Shown: positions 1 to 7,150, counted from the first letter of the stretch. The stretch is 35,363 nucleotides of DNA from CALKYB01 sp964510575 (GCA_964510575.1 CAZECN010000028.1:1-35363), one strand, 5' to 3'. Made by a program: numbers and translations. The notes: generated from the letters alone by a model not told the origin.

Positions 1-74
1 AGTATTACTGCCCAGCCGAAAGGGATAACCCATTGCGGTAATCCTAACGGATGTAATAAATCACTTCAGGACAC

Positions 75-150
75 TCCCCTGTAGCTCAGTTGGTAGAGCA
101 ACGGACTGTTAATCCGTTTGTCGCTGGTTCGAGTCCAGCCGGGGGAGCCA
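75..150 (+). tRNA. tRNA-Asn, anticodon GTT
   Basis: A complete cloverleaf can be folded. The acceptor arm TCCCCTG (75-81) pairs with CGGGGGA (140-146) with one T-G wobble. The D-arm is GCTC/GAGC, the anticodon stem ACGGA/TCCGT encloses the loop CTGTTAA with anticodon GTT, and the T-arm loop is TTCGAGT. The discriminator is G147 and the CCA end (148-150) is encoded in the gene. This decodes Asn AAC/AAU. No other tRNA gene is visible in the window. The 3' end is partly repeated about 115 bases downstream. Confidence 0.97.
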
Positions 151-266
151 GTTTCTTTGAAACTGGCGAGCACGGATGGACGAGAACCTGTTCAGTCGAA
201 GACTGAACTAAAAGACACTACGAGTCCCTGAAAAAGCGAAGCTTTTTTAGCCAGCCGGGGGACCCA
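147..266 (+). repeat. Hairpin array ending in a partial copy of the tRNA-Asn 3' end
   Basis: Three compact hairpins follow the tRNA. The first (147-167) has arms GCCAGTTTC/GAAACTGGC around TTT and begins on the tRNA discriminator base and CCA. The second (190-208) has arms GTTCAGTC/GACTGAAC around GAA. The third (228-250) has arms CTGAAAAAGC/GCTTTTTTAG around GAA with one G-T wobble. The third hairpin sits inside a second copy of the tRNA 3' end: CGAGTCC (221-227), then, after the hairpin, AGCCGGGGGACCCA (253-266), against CGAGTCC and AGCCGGGGGAGCCA in the tRNA. A short T-run (269-274) follows. The arrangement recalls tRNA-tail repeats in the E. coli tyrT operon, or a remnant of integration at a tRNA 3' end. 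No integrase is nearby. Confidence 0.8.
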
Positions 267-325
267 AGTTTTTTCAAGCCTATCACAGACAGCCAAGAAC
301 TATTTCTATCCCGAGGTCGAATGAC

Positions 326-898
326 CTATTTGCCAATTATTGGAAAAGTTAATTTTTCTAGCGAACAAACACCCTGACCTTTCTTCAACGCCTCTTGATG
401 ATGACGAATTACCTCAGAGGAGTTTTGAAGGTCTTTCAGTTTTCCGATCCTTTCTGTAACAAAAGAAGACAACCAGCCATTCATCAAATCGAGGTGAAGA
501 GTTAGACCCTCTTGGCCATCGAAATAATACTCCTTCAATCCTAAGCCAAGATCCAGCTTTATTTTTTTCTTTATACCTTTGTGACCCACTTCTAGGTCAA
601 TATAGGATATCTCTTCTATTTGCCCATTCCCCCCTGGCCCGTGTCCTCTGATAGTTTTAGATAAAGGTTCCTTGAATTCTTCGGCCAAGCACCCAGGCAA
701 AACAATCTCTTTCTTGCCAACTAAAATTGAAACCTTCTGATCTGAGTATTTCTTGATTCTAACTTCAAAATCAGGTCGTTTAGGATCTAGACACTTAACA
801 GAACCGTCATCAGACACGACATAACCAACCTCGCGTGCAAAGCTGTCTGACACTAGAATATGGAATACTATTGCTGCCCAAAAAAAGTAATGTTTCAT
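326..898 (-). CDS. Hypothetical secreted protein, 190 aa
   Basis: I do not recognise the family. The N-terminus is a Sec-type signal peptide (hydrophobic residues 4-18, likely cleavage after SFA at about residue 21). The mature part is about 169 residues, mixed charged and hydrophobic, with three cysteines (about residues 36, 70 and 178) and no repeats. The ATG at 898 is preceded by a strong GAGGAG ribosome binding site, which supports the start. The gene is transcribed toward the tRNA on the opposite strand and stands alone. A periplasmic location is inferred from the signal peptide only. Confidence 0.7.
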   Translation of the reverse strand: MKHYFFWAAIVFHILVSDSFAREVGYVVSDDGSVKCLDPKRPDFEVRIKKYSDQKVSILVGKKEIVLPGCLAEEFKEPLSKTIRGHGPGGNGQIEEISYIDLEVGHKGIKKKIKLDLGLGLKEYYFDGQEGLTLHLDLMNGWLSSFVTERIGKLKDLQNSSEVIRHHQEALKKGQGVCSLEKLTFPIIGK

Positions 899-1143
899 AG
901 CGCTCCTCGTTAGCTAGTCTTTATGACCTATCACTACCTACCCAAAGAATCCATAATCACTTATAGAGGCGTTGGAATAACTCAATGGTGAACTCATCAG
1001 AGCCAATTTCGAAGATATTCAGCCTAATACTATTTAGACTTCCTAGGTCCTAAACGCCCCAAAGGGCCGCCAGCGACCCTTGATCGAATAGTCGCCGAAG
1101 TTAGCTCTAGCGACTGCTCCACCTGTAATGTTAAAGGTGCTTT

Positions 1144-1560
1144 ATGCAAACTTTACTAAAGTCCACCCTACTAATTTGTCTACTAACGGCCGCTTCATGC
1201 TCAGGCGAAAAACCAACAGCTGAGCAAAAAGCCTTTTTATCTCGTCTTCATCAAAACTGTTTAAAGACAGACGGTGCAAAACAAAGAGGCTTAAAAATGC
1301 TCGCTGAACACAGAAGAAGAGGAAGCAAGCTATACTTCACCTGCAATGAGATGAAAGAAGAATGTGAAGACAGCTACACGGGTGACATGTGCGAGGGTAT
1401 GAGGACAGTTGCTTCAATAGAAAATGCCTTTCAACAGGCTTGCCGACATAATGGTCTAACATCTGCTAGATCGGCTGAGTGTCGTAAAGTATCTATTTGC
1501 AATAAGAAAGCCTTTACCTCTTCAGAGTGTGCAAAAGCGGTTGCTCCTTACAATCAATAG
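1144..1560 (+). CDS. Cys-rich putative lipoprotein, 138 aa
   Basis: The N-terminus has a signal peptide ending in a lipobox-like LTAASC, with Cys19 as the likely lipidated residue. The -1 Ser and -3 Ala make the box somewhat atypical. The mature domain holds eight further cysteines (39, 67, 74, 83, 100, 113, 119, 129) in a small, basic, probably helical chain, suggesting four disulfides in the periplasm. AAGGTG lies just upstream of the ATG. No family is recognised. It stands alone between the divergent 190-aa gene and the PEP-CTERM gene, so context gives no function. Confidence 0.72.
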   Translation: MQTLLKSTLLICLLTAASCSGEKPTAEQKAFLSRLHQNCLKTDGAKQRGLKMLAEHRRRGSKLYFTCNEMKEECEDSYTGDMCEGMRTVASIENAFQQACRHNGLTSARSAECRKVSICNKKAFTSSECAKAVAPYNQ

Positions 1561-1741
1561 TCGCAGAGTTAAAACCCTATCGTTTTTCTCTTTAAAAGCG
1601 CAGTATTTCCAATAGCCCTGCTGCTTCAACTAAAGAAACCCTATCTGGGAAATTACACTAAAAAACTGTAATAAAATGGGTTTTTATAATTTGATTATAG
1701 TTTCAAATCCAACTACTCTCGGGTGCGTTGTGTGGGACTGC

Positions 1742-1751
1742 CCGCTAGCGG
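1742..1751. promoter_or_regulatory. Perfect 10-bp palindrome upstream of PEP-CTERM gene
   Basis: CCGCTAGCGG is a perfect palindrome ending 34 bases before the preferred ATG of the PEP-CTERM gene. It is G+C-rich in an A+T-rich intergenic region and could be an operator. No regulator is known and the repeat is short. Confidence 0.3.
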
Positions 1752-1785
1752 TCTAGTGTTCTAATTGCTTGGAGTAAAGCTTGTT

Positions 1786-2550
1786 ATGATTTCTTTAAAA
1801 CACAAATTTTTATGTTCTTTGGTGGTTGGTTTATCTCTTCCACTTTCCACTGCTTCTGCAATAACAATTGGTGGAGACGAGTCTAACGTCTCTCTGAATG
1901 ATGGGGCGTTCATAGATGGAACCGCCGTTTATCCCCAATCTATTTTCGCTCAAGAATTGGCGACATCGCAGACAGGTATGGGAGATATTGCTCTAAGTGA
2001 ATTGCCAGTTATTGGAATTGGTATGGACTTGTTTTTCTCCTTTATTTACGACTCGCAGGAGACTGGCAATGCAAGGGAACTTGATATTGACGATATTGCT
2101 TTGACCATTAATGGCCAAAGCATTTGGACCTATGATGGATCTCAAGGTCCTTTAACAATCAATGATGGAACTGAGCCTGAAACAGCAACTCCACTCGGAA
2201 ACGGAGCTGACCTTGAGTTATTCGTTCCGATTTCTCTTTTTAATGGCCTTACCGGTTCGGACATTCTGACTTTTTCTTGGACCCAATCAAGAGATAATAA
2301 TGGATTTGACGAGTGGGTGACTGTTGGAGACGGGTTTTTTGCTCCAGGTGAAGTTATTGGTGGACTTATTGATCCACTTGACCCAACCGAGCCATTCGAC
2401 CCTACTGACGTATTCGATCCAAGTGATCCATTTGATCCTAGCGAACCCGACCCAATGGGCCCAGGCTCAGAAGTTCCAGAGCCAGCTACTCTAACTTTGC
2501 TTTCACTAGGAGCAATTGCTCTAATGAGACGTCGCAAAGCGAGTCAGTAG
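1786..2550 (+). CDS. PEP-CTERM sorting-domain protein, 254 aa
   Basis: The protein has a signal peptide (through about residue 26, ...STASA) and ends in a classic PEP-CTERM signal: the motif VPEPAT, a hydrophobic stretch, then RRRK. Such proteins are processed by an exosortase (EpsH/XrtA type), typically in bacteria that make exopolysaccharide. Before the signal is a run of Asp-Pro-x-x units such as DPTEPFDPTDVFDPSDP, a flexible acidic linker. The middle of the protein is beta-rich, of no recognised domain. The reading frame is open from a TTG at 1765, but the ATG at 1786 has GGAG 11 bases upstream and gives a normal signal peptide, so I use it. An intrinsic terminator follows. No exosortase gene is in the window. 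Confidence 0.9.
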   Translation: MISLKHKFLCSLVVGLSLPLSTASAITIGGDESNVSLNDGAFIDGTAVYPQSIFAQELATSQTGMGDIALSELPVIGIGMDLFFSFIYDSQETGNARELDIDDIALTINGQSIWTYDGSQGPLTINDGTEPETATPLGNGADLELFVPISLFNGLTGSDILTFSWTQSRDNNGFDEWVTVGDGFFAPGEVIGGLIDPLDPTEPFDPTDVFDPSDPFDPSEPDPMGPGSEVPEPATLTLLSLGAIALMRRRKASQ

Positions 2551-2605
2551 CAATTTGGATTCCCTAGGGCTGGTCAACAAATACCAGTTTAGGACCAAAT
2601 GCTAG

Positions 2606-2638
2606 AAAGCCGGTTGTTTAAACAACCGGCTTTTTTTT
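2606..2638 (+). terminator. Intrinsic terminator after PEP-CTERM gene
   Basis: The inverted repeat AAAGCCGGTTG / CAACCGGCTTT encloses TTTAAA and runs into eight T residues. It lies 56 bases past the stop codon of the PEP-CTERM gene and is a textbook factor-independent terminator. Confidence 0.93.
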
Positions 2639-2664
2639 GCCTAGTTCATAATTTTGCTGACCGA

Positions 2665-2694
2665 GCCAAATCTATCTAAAATTAGATAGATGGC
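2665..2694. repeat. Long inverted repeat upstream of merC-like gene
   Basis: TCTATCTAA (2671-2679) and TTAGATAGA (2682-2690) form a 9-bp inverted repeat around AA. It is extended by GCCA and TGGC on the outer flanks (with two unpaired A residues). It lies between the preceding terminator and the MerC-like gene. There is no T-run, so it is not a terminator; an operator or a 5' hairpin is possible. Confidence 0.4.
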
Positions 2695-2743
2695 TTCATA
2701 CTTTCCACTCAAATATAAAACGATGGCCTGGGAGGGGCTAATT

Positions 2744-2818
2744 GCAAAAAATTTGCAGTTGGCGTAAAAGTCCCTGCCTCACCCGATAAATTAGGGTAAC
2801 AGAGAAGATAATCTTATC
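2744..2818 (+). promoter_or_regulatory. Two inverted repeats before the merC-cobW pair, possible metalloregulator sites
   Basis: GCAAA-AAA-TTTGC lies at 2744-2756 and GATAA-TC-TTATC at 2807-2818, the latter 18 bases before the MerC-like ATG. GATAA/TTATC half-sites resemble those of Fur-family (Fur/Zur) operators, and CobW-type GTPases are often under Zur control. The resemblance is partial and no fur or zur gene is present here, so this is a hypothesis. Confidence 0.35.
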
Positions 2819-2836
2819 AGCTAATAGGCAATAATA

Positions 2837-3244
2837 ATGTTTAAACAAACTATTCTCGACAAAGCTGCTATTGGTCTCTCAGTTCTATGCCTGGCTCATT
2901 GCTTGCTGCTACCAGCTCTTATGGTGACCTTTCCACTGGCTTCAGCTTTCGAAGGAGAAGCTCTTCACGGCTGGCTACTTATTGCTATCGTTCCGACTAG
3001 CTTAGCAGCTTTAATTCTGGGCTGCAGGAGACACAACAACAAAATCATTTACTTTCTTTGCGGCCTAGGTCTCGCCTTTCTTGTTGGCGGTTTTCTTTTT
3101 GGGCATGATCTCTTAGGTGAAGCCGGCGAAAAGATTTTCACTGTGGTCGGAGGAGTGATTATCGCAATTGGGCATTTCTACAATTTTTCTCTTTGTAGAA
3201 AAACTAATTGTTGCGAGAAGGCTGTTTGCGGAACTTCCGCTTGA
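2837..3244 (+). CDS. MerC-family membrane protein, 135 aa
   Basis: The protein matches the MerC family (small inner-membrane mercuric-ion transporters) in length and pattern. It begins with the LDKAAIGLSVLCLAHCLLLP-type segment holding Cys18 and Cys22, followed by three more hydrophobic segments (about 45-60, 70-90, 97-115). The C-terminus is Cys-rich (CRKTNCCEKAVC) and could pass a soft metal to a cytosolic partner. The CobW-like GTPase gene starts 57 bases downstream on the same strand, so the two probably form an operon. MerC-like proteins outside mer operons are often tied to zinc or other metal homeostasis; the substrate is not shown by sequence. The ribosome binding site is weak. Confidence 0.85.
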   Translation: MFKQTILDKAAIGLSVLCLAHCLLLPALMVTFPLASAFEGEALHGWLLIAIVPTSLAALILGCRRHNNKIIYFLCGLGLAFLVGGFLFGHDLLGEAGEKIFTVVGGVIIAIGHFYNFSLCRKTNCCEKAVCGTSA

Positions 3245-3301
3245 TTAAGAAATGCCAAAAATATGTTGGCTAAAAGAAAAACTCTTGAAACCTAAGCCAA
3301 T

Positions 3302-4201
3302 ATGGAATCAATCATCGTTATAGTTGGTTTTCTGGGTGCAGGAAAAACAACTTTATTAAGGCATCTAGTCGAAAAATTCCTTGAGGCTGACTGGAATCCA
3401 TATGTAGTTCTCAATGATTATGAAAATGCTCTTCTAGACTCGCAACAAATTTCGGGAAAAATCTCTCCTAACTTCATTAAACCTTTAAAAGGTAGCTGTA
3501 TTTGCTGCAGCGGAATCAACGAACTTAGAGAACTGGTCAACAAAGTTCCTGAAAGAGATAAGGGAGTCACCTTAATTGAAGCCAATGGTACTTCTGACGC
3601 CTGTTCCCTGATGGGATTTCTAGGAGTTGGAATTGACCCACGATTTCGTCCACCAATTCAAATCTCTGTCGTGGATGTAAAAAATTTTCAAAAAAGAGGC
3701 CACAATAACCAGTTAGAAGCTAATCAAGTACAGGTGTCTTCATTAATCCTACTTAGCCACTTAACTAATTCAAGCCCCAAGAGAATAAAGGAAGTTGAAC
3801 TAGAACTTAAAAAACTCAATCCTTCTGCCAAAATAGTTAAAAAGGAGCAATTGGATGTTTTACTTCTTCCCGACTTGGAAGCTGCCGGGACTATAGATAG
3901 TGACTTTGACCATAAAAAATCTCATTGGGCTTCATGCTCTATCGATCTACCGAAGTTACCTAGTCTAAAGTCGATAGATAGTATCTGCAGTTCTCTGCCT
4001 GACACAATTCTGAGAGTGAAAGGATGCACTGAGGTGGACTCGAAGGAGGGATACACCTACTTCGAGAGATGTCCTGATGGAACAGTCTATATTAGACCCT
4101 ACCGTGGCATACCTAAAACTGGACCTAAGCTGGTTACAATAGGACCAGGCAGCAGTCCTGAGACTCTAAGCTTCGCTCTTGAAAATGGCATAAAATCCTA
4201 G
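3302..4201 (+). CDS. CobW/COG0523-family GTPase, putative metallochaperone, 299 aa
   Basis: This is a G3E-family P-loop GTPase of the CobW/COG0523 group, cytoplasmic metal-insertion chaperones often linked to zinc. The Walker A GFLGAGKT is at residues 9-16 and the metal-binding CxCC motif (CICC, 66-69) follows the expected spacing. The usual ExNG motif is present (EANGTSD, about 98). The NKxD specificity motif expected near residue 150 is not evident: the matching place reads LLSHLTN, so nucleotide specificity may differ. The C-terminal CobW_C-like part (about 200-290) is short. The stop codon shares a CTAG with the stop of the convergent PaiB-like gene. It probably forms an operon with the MerC-like gene. 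Confidence 0.85.
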   Translation: MESIIVIVGFLGAGKTTLLRHLVEKFLEADWNPYVVLNDYENALLDSQQISGKISPNFIKPLKGSCICCSGINELRELVNKVPERDKGVTLIEANGTSDACSLMGFLGVGIDPRFRPPIQISVVDVKNFQKRGHNNQLEANQVQVSSLILLSHLTNSSPKRIKEVELELKKLNPSAKIVKKEQLDVLLLPDLEAAGTIDSDFDHKKSHWASCSIDLPKLPSLKSIDSICSSLPDTILRVKGCTEVDSKEGYTYFERCPDGTVYIRPYRGIPKTGPKLVTIGPGSSPETLSFALENGIKS

Positions 4202-4830
4202 GCTTCGTTTAAATTCTCAAACATTATTTGAGATACTTTTTTCTCAGCTGAATCTTCTGACTCTGAGAGCGCTTCGGCTACCCCTCTTTGATCTTCCTCA
4301 GATCTATTTTGGTTAAACTTAAGCTTACCCTCTATTCTCTCAATCTCAATTTCCACCCCAACAATAGCCTTTAGTTGAGAGTCCATGATCTCATCCATTT
4401 TCGAAGTATCCCAAGGGTTTCCTAGATAGCCCTCATGCATTGCAACTAACTTCTCTACCATCGGTCGAATATCCTCAGGCTCCTGAACAATTTTGGGTCT
4501 GCCATAAACATGAATGGCTGCATAGTTCCAGGTGGGAACTGCAACTTGCTGCTGATACCAAGCTGGCGAAATATAGGCATGGGGCCCTTGAAATACTACC
4601 AAAAGTTCAGTCCCTTCATTCCAAGTCTTCCATTGACCATTAGCTCTCGCCAAATGTCCAACTAAAGTTCCATACTCTCCCCTAGCCTTGTCTAGATCAA
4701 AAGGAAGATGAGTAGCTAAAGAACTCCCCTTTTCCGTGGAGTGACTAAAAAGTAATCCGAAATTATTATTTATAATTAACTCGTGAAGCTTACTTAACTC
4801 TTCAAGCTTAAAGGATTTAGGCGTGTACAT
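4198..4830 (-). CDS. PaiB-family FMN-binding protein, 210 aa
   Basis: The sequence matches the PaiB/FMN-binding split-barrel family (about 200-210 aa). It starts MYTPKSF, has THLPF near residue 42, the LVGHLARAN-Q-W segment, FQGPHAYISPAWY and VPTWNYAAIHVYG, all hallmarks of the family. Bacillus PaiB was described as a negative regulator of protease and sporulation genes; in most genomes it is better seen as a flavin-binding protein of unknown reaction. The open frame extends to a TTG at 4842, but the ATG at 4830 has GAGAG at good spacing and matches the family N-terminus. It is convergent with the CobW-like gene, and there is no clear functional link. Confidence 0.9.
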   Translation of the reverse strand: MYTPKSFKLEELSKLHELIINNNFGLLFSHSTEKGSSLATHLPFDLDKARGEYGTLVGHLARANGQWKTWNEGTELLVVFQGPHAYISPAWYQQQVAVPTWNYAAIHVYGRPKIVQEPEDIRPMVEKLVAMHEGYLGNPWDTSKMDEIMDSQLKAIVGVEIEIERIEGKLKFNQNRSEEDQRGVAEALSESEDSAEKKVSQIMFENLNEA

Positions 4831-4882
4831 TGTTGCTCTCAATCATAGCTATTCCTTGATCAAGTAAATATGATCAAAACAG

Positions 4883-5257
4883 CTAAATCAAACGAGGAGC
4901 AACAAAAGCAAAGAATCCACCGATAAAAAAGCAAATCAAAGACAGGGGAAATATCCAATCACTAGCATTTTTGGCCTCAAAACATGCTTCTGCAAGATCA
5001 CCGTCAACTGGACATTGATTTGATCTACTCAGATAGCGTAGCAAACCCGACACAATAAGCATCACTGCCGCAAAAATGAAAATTTCCATCTTATAGCGAG
5101 AAAGCCAAATAAGCTGAGGAAAATTAGATACTAATCCCGCGAATACTGCCCCTGCTCCAAGAGAGACAAACAGCGCAGGTAGAGCACAACAAACTAAAGT
5201 GCCCACTGAGCTAAACAAAGTTAGAAAACTAACTATTCGCTTAGCGGAGCCTTTCAC
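4883..5257 (-). CDS. MerT-like membrane protein, 124 aa
   Basis: This small inner-membrane protein has a vicinal Cys pair (Cys23-Cys24) in the first hydrophobic segment, followed by ALPALFVSLGAGAVFAGLV, very like the first helix of MerT mercuric transporters (CC-x-P-x-x-LVSLG). Further membrane segments lie at about 57-75 and 101-120. Between them are Cys82 and Cys92 in a short loop, comparable to the loop Cys pair of MerT. It starts 2 bases after the HMA-protein stop, so it is translationally linked to it. A role in moving a soft metal ion across the inner membrane is inferred; sequence does not show which metal or direction. No MerR or MerB is nearby. Confidence 0.75.
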   Translation of the reverse strand: MKGSAKRIVSFLTLFSSVGTLVCCALPALFVSLGAGAVFAGLVSNFPQLIWLSRYKMEIFIFAAVMLIVSGLLRYLSRSNQCPVDGDLAEACFEAKNASDWIFPLSLICFFIGGFFAFVAPRLI

Positions 5258-5259
5258 TA

Positions 5260-5577
5260 CTAATTTTTGGTTTTGGTAGAAGAGCTATCGGAAGACTTCC
5301 CAGAGAGTCGCTCTATAGAAACAACTGAAAGACCATTATCAGTAATAACTTTCTTAATTTCTTCATCAGAAAGAGCAGCTTTTTCTTTTAGCTGAATTTC
5401 AACCAGAGAGTCCTCCAGACTAACATTTATCTTTTCAATGTCGTCTCTTCCCTTAAAACTCTTTTCAACTCCGCGGGCACAAAAGTCACAGACCATGCCT
5501 GTAACCTTAATCTTCGCGGACTCCGCCGCTGCTGGCAAAGCAAAGAGAATAACTAACAAACATAAGATTTTCTTCAT
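5260..5577 (-). CDS. MerP-like periplasmic heavy-metal-associated (HMA) protein, 105 aa
   Basis: A signal peptide (residues 1-19, ...LPAAAES) precedes a single HMA ferredoxin-like domain with the metal-binding motif GMVCDFC (Cys30, Cys33), followed by the usual ARGVEKSFK helix and an ISVSLEDSLVEIQ-like strand. This is the MerP/copper-chaperone fold. A Ser/Lys-rich tail of about 15 residues follows. The frame is open up to 5643, but the ATG at 5577 has GAGGAAG at good distance and gives the signal peptide. It lies 7 bases after the outer-membrane-type gene and 2 bases before the MerT-like gene, so the trio is one operon. It probably carries a thiophilic or copper-like ion in the periplasm. Confidence 0.87.
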   Translation of the reverse strand: MKKILCLLVILFALPAAAESAKIKVTGMVCDFCARGVEKSFKGRDDIEKINVSLEDSLVEIQLKEKAALSDEEIKKVITDNGLSVVSIERLSGKSSDSSSTKTKN

Positions 5578-5584
5578 TTCTTCC

Positions 5585-6229
5585 TCAATACCTGGCGACC
5601 AGGTTAAAAAATAAATCTCTCCGATTATCGACGCCCAGTTCAATTAAATATTCACGCTTAAAGAATCGTAGCACCGGCCCCACCCGAGTGCTCTCTTCCT
5701 CCTCTGGGTGATGCTCGAATTGTATCATCAACCAACTATGAAGCGAACCATAGCTACCCAAATAAGGCGCAAAACCCAATCTAGCAATTTGATGGAAGGA
5801 TCCGTTATCAAATTCAGCTGCATGCTCAAAGCCGGCCAAGTAAGAGGTAAAATATCGCCTGGTTTCCCAGTCTCCAGCTAGAGTAAACCCCAGAGCAGGT
5901 TCCACTTCGCTCTGAACTCTGGCTACCCCAGATTCAAGCATGCTATAGATATTCAGCTGAGACCGTTCTCTATTCCTTCTAAAAAGCAAATGATTCCACT
6001 GAAAAAAAAGATTGGTCTGGTCTCGCTGACGAATCTGCTCTACAGCCACACCTAAAGAGTGAAGCCGGTGAGGGGTGTAGTGGAGATGCAGGCGATTCAT
6101 CTCCCAGTCATGTCGCAACATGGGAGTAACTCCGCCAGGAAAGGAAATTGGACGAGCTTCCGCTTGTGGCAGTATTAGTATCGACCAGGCTAAAATAAAG
6201 AATGGCAAAAAATTAAAATGCTTCAGCAC
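5585..6229 (-). CDS. Putative outer-membrane beta-barrel protein of metal operon, 214 aa
   Basis: Not assigned to a named family. A signal peptide (cleavage near AEA, residue 25) is followed by alternating polar/hydrophobic strands rich in Tyr, Phe, Trp, Arg and Glu, and the chain ends in NLVARY, an aromatic C-terminus typical of outer-membrane barrels. Histidines are frequent (for example LHLHYTPHRLH near residues 47-57 and FEHHPEEEE near 172-180), which could bind metal. The only in-frame start that leaves the signal peptide is GTG at 6229, without an obvious Shine-Dalgarno sequence; a candidate promoter lies only 16 bases upstream, so the leader may be very short. First gene of the operon with the MerP-like and MerT-like genes. 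Confidence 0.6.
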   Translation of the reverse strand: MLKHFNFLPFFILAWSILILPQAEARPISFPGGVTPMLRHDWEMNRLHLHYTPHRLHSLGVAVEQIRQRDQTNLFFQWNHLLFRRNRERSQLNIYSMLESGVARVQSEVEPALGFTLAGDWETRRYFTSYLAGFEHAAEFDNGSFHQIARLGFAPYLGSYGSLHSWLMIQFEHHPEEEESTRVGPVLRFFKREYLIELGVDNRRDLFFNLVARY

Positions 6230-6244
6230 GAAAGTATCTAACCA

Positions 6245-6272
6245 TTTAGAGATTTCTATTGCGACAGGTCAA
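6245..6272 (-). promoter_or_regulatory. Candidate sigma70-type promoter of the metal operon
   Basis: On the minus strand, TTGACC (6272-6267) is followed after 16 bases by TCTAAA (6250-6245), a 4/6 match to the -10 consensus. It lies directly upstream of the GTG start at 6229. The predicted leader is under 15 bases. No MerR-like dyad between the elements was found. Confidence 0.4.
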
Positions 6273-6315
6273 CTGTGCTACAAAGAGAAAAGCAACTAAT
6301 TGATCAGCAAGCAAT

Positions 6316-6340
6316 AAAAAACCCCGCATAGCGAGGTTTT
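6316..6340 (-). terminator. Intrinsic terminator after second PEP-CTERM gene
   Basis: On the minus strand the stem AAAACCTCGC / GCGGGGTTTT (one mismatch) encloses TAT and is followed by a run of T residues. It lies 39 bases past the stop of the PEP-CTERM gene at 6380. Confidence 0.85.
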
Positions 6341-6379
6341 AAAACTCCAAAAACTATGGAGCTATCTGGTTTAGTAATC

Positions 6380-7150
6380 TTAGGCAGCTACTCTTCGAGA
6401 TTTAGCAGCTAGCCCTAGGCAAGCAAGACCAAGCAACAATACTGTAGCCGGTTCTGGAACAGCTCCAGCAGCAGTGGTAGCTCCGACAGTAGTATGGAAA
6501 TCTCCATAAAAACTATACTCCTGGCCATTGATAACCGGTGCAGCTGTGCTTCTAATCCAGCTTTTGAAAACTTCTTCTTCATCAAAGAAAGCTAGGTTTC
6601 CGAGAACCAAGTCAAAGAACCCAGACCCTACCAACTCAGAGTAAATGTCCTGCACTCGCTCACTGTTGCTTTCTGTAATACTGGCAGACTTCGACTCAGC
6701 AGCTACACTAAAATCAACTAGACTTGATGAAACTTCGAATGTTCCGACACCCAATCCAGCCTCAGAGCCAGATCGACCGATAGCATCAAAAGCAACTCCT
6801 GTTGCTGAATCAACGCCAATATCAAGGTCTGAGTAAACAACTGAAAAACTCATAGTAGCTTCGAAAACGCTACCATCAGTCTGGTTTGTTATTTCACCAT
6901 CCAGATCTCCTTCAATTTGAAAAGTTGCGGTAGCCTCATCAAGTACACCATCGAAGACAATGTCTTCAAAACGAACTTGGAAAACATCCCCGTCACCACT
7001 TTCAGGCCTAAGGAAACCACCGAACAAACCTTCCAGCGCATACTGAGTCTGACTATCAATCGCGTAAGCTGAGGCAGAACTACTAAAGGTTAAATTCAAA
7101 AGAACAACTAAGAAACAAATTTTCACTGCTTTTGACACTGAGTTTGACAT
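6380..7150 (-). CDS. PEP-CTERM sorting-domain protein, 256 aa
   Basis: Signal peptide at the N-terminus (about residues 1-28, ending SASA). The C-terminal signal has VPEPAT, a hydrophobic Leu/Ala stretch and the basic tail KSRR. Between them is an acidic beta-rich domain of unknown type with no cysteine outside the two termini. The C-terminal signal predicts cleavage by an exosortase and surface or exopolysaccharide association. A GGGAG ribosome binding site lies 8-12 bases before the ATG. It is followed by its own terminator and appears monocistronic. It shares only the sorting signal with the other PEP-CTERM protein at 1786-2550. Confidence 0.9.
   Translation of the reverse strand: MSNSVSKAVKICFLVVLLNLTFSSSASAYAIDSQTQYALEGLFGGFLRPESGDGDVFQVRFEDIVFDGVLDEATATFQIEGDLDGEITNQTDGSVFEATMSFSVVYSDLDIGVDSATGVAFDAIGRSGSEAGLGVGTFEVSSSLVDFSVAAESKSASITESNSERVQDIYSELVGSGFFDLVLGNLAFFDEEEVFKSWIRSTAAPVINGQEYSFYGDFHTTVGATTAAGAVPEPATVLLLGLACLGLAAKSRRVAA

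Noticed and set aside
75..300. Integrated element at the tRNA-Asn 3' end
   Set aside because: The second tRNA-end copy is only about 116 bases away and there is no integrase or phage gene; kept only as a repeat.
2142..2537. Long open frame on the minus strand opposite the PEP-CTERM gene
   Set aside because: Its Ser/Gly-rich product is the antisense of the Asp-Pro repeat; no ribosome binding site, and the plus-strand gene has a signal peptide and PEP-CTERM signal.
2837..6229. A classical mercury resistance (mer) operon
   Set aside because: MerC-, MerP- and MerT-like proteins are present but on two strands, with no MerR, no MerB and no full MerA. The MerA-like gene is 26 kb away in an arsenic operon.
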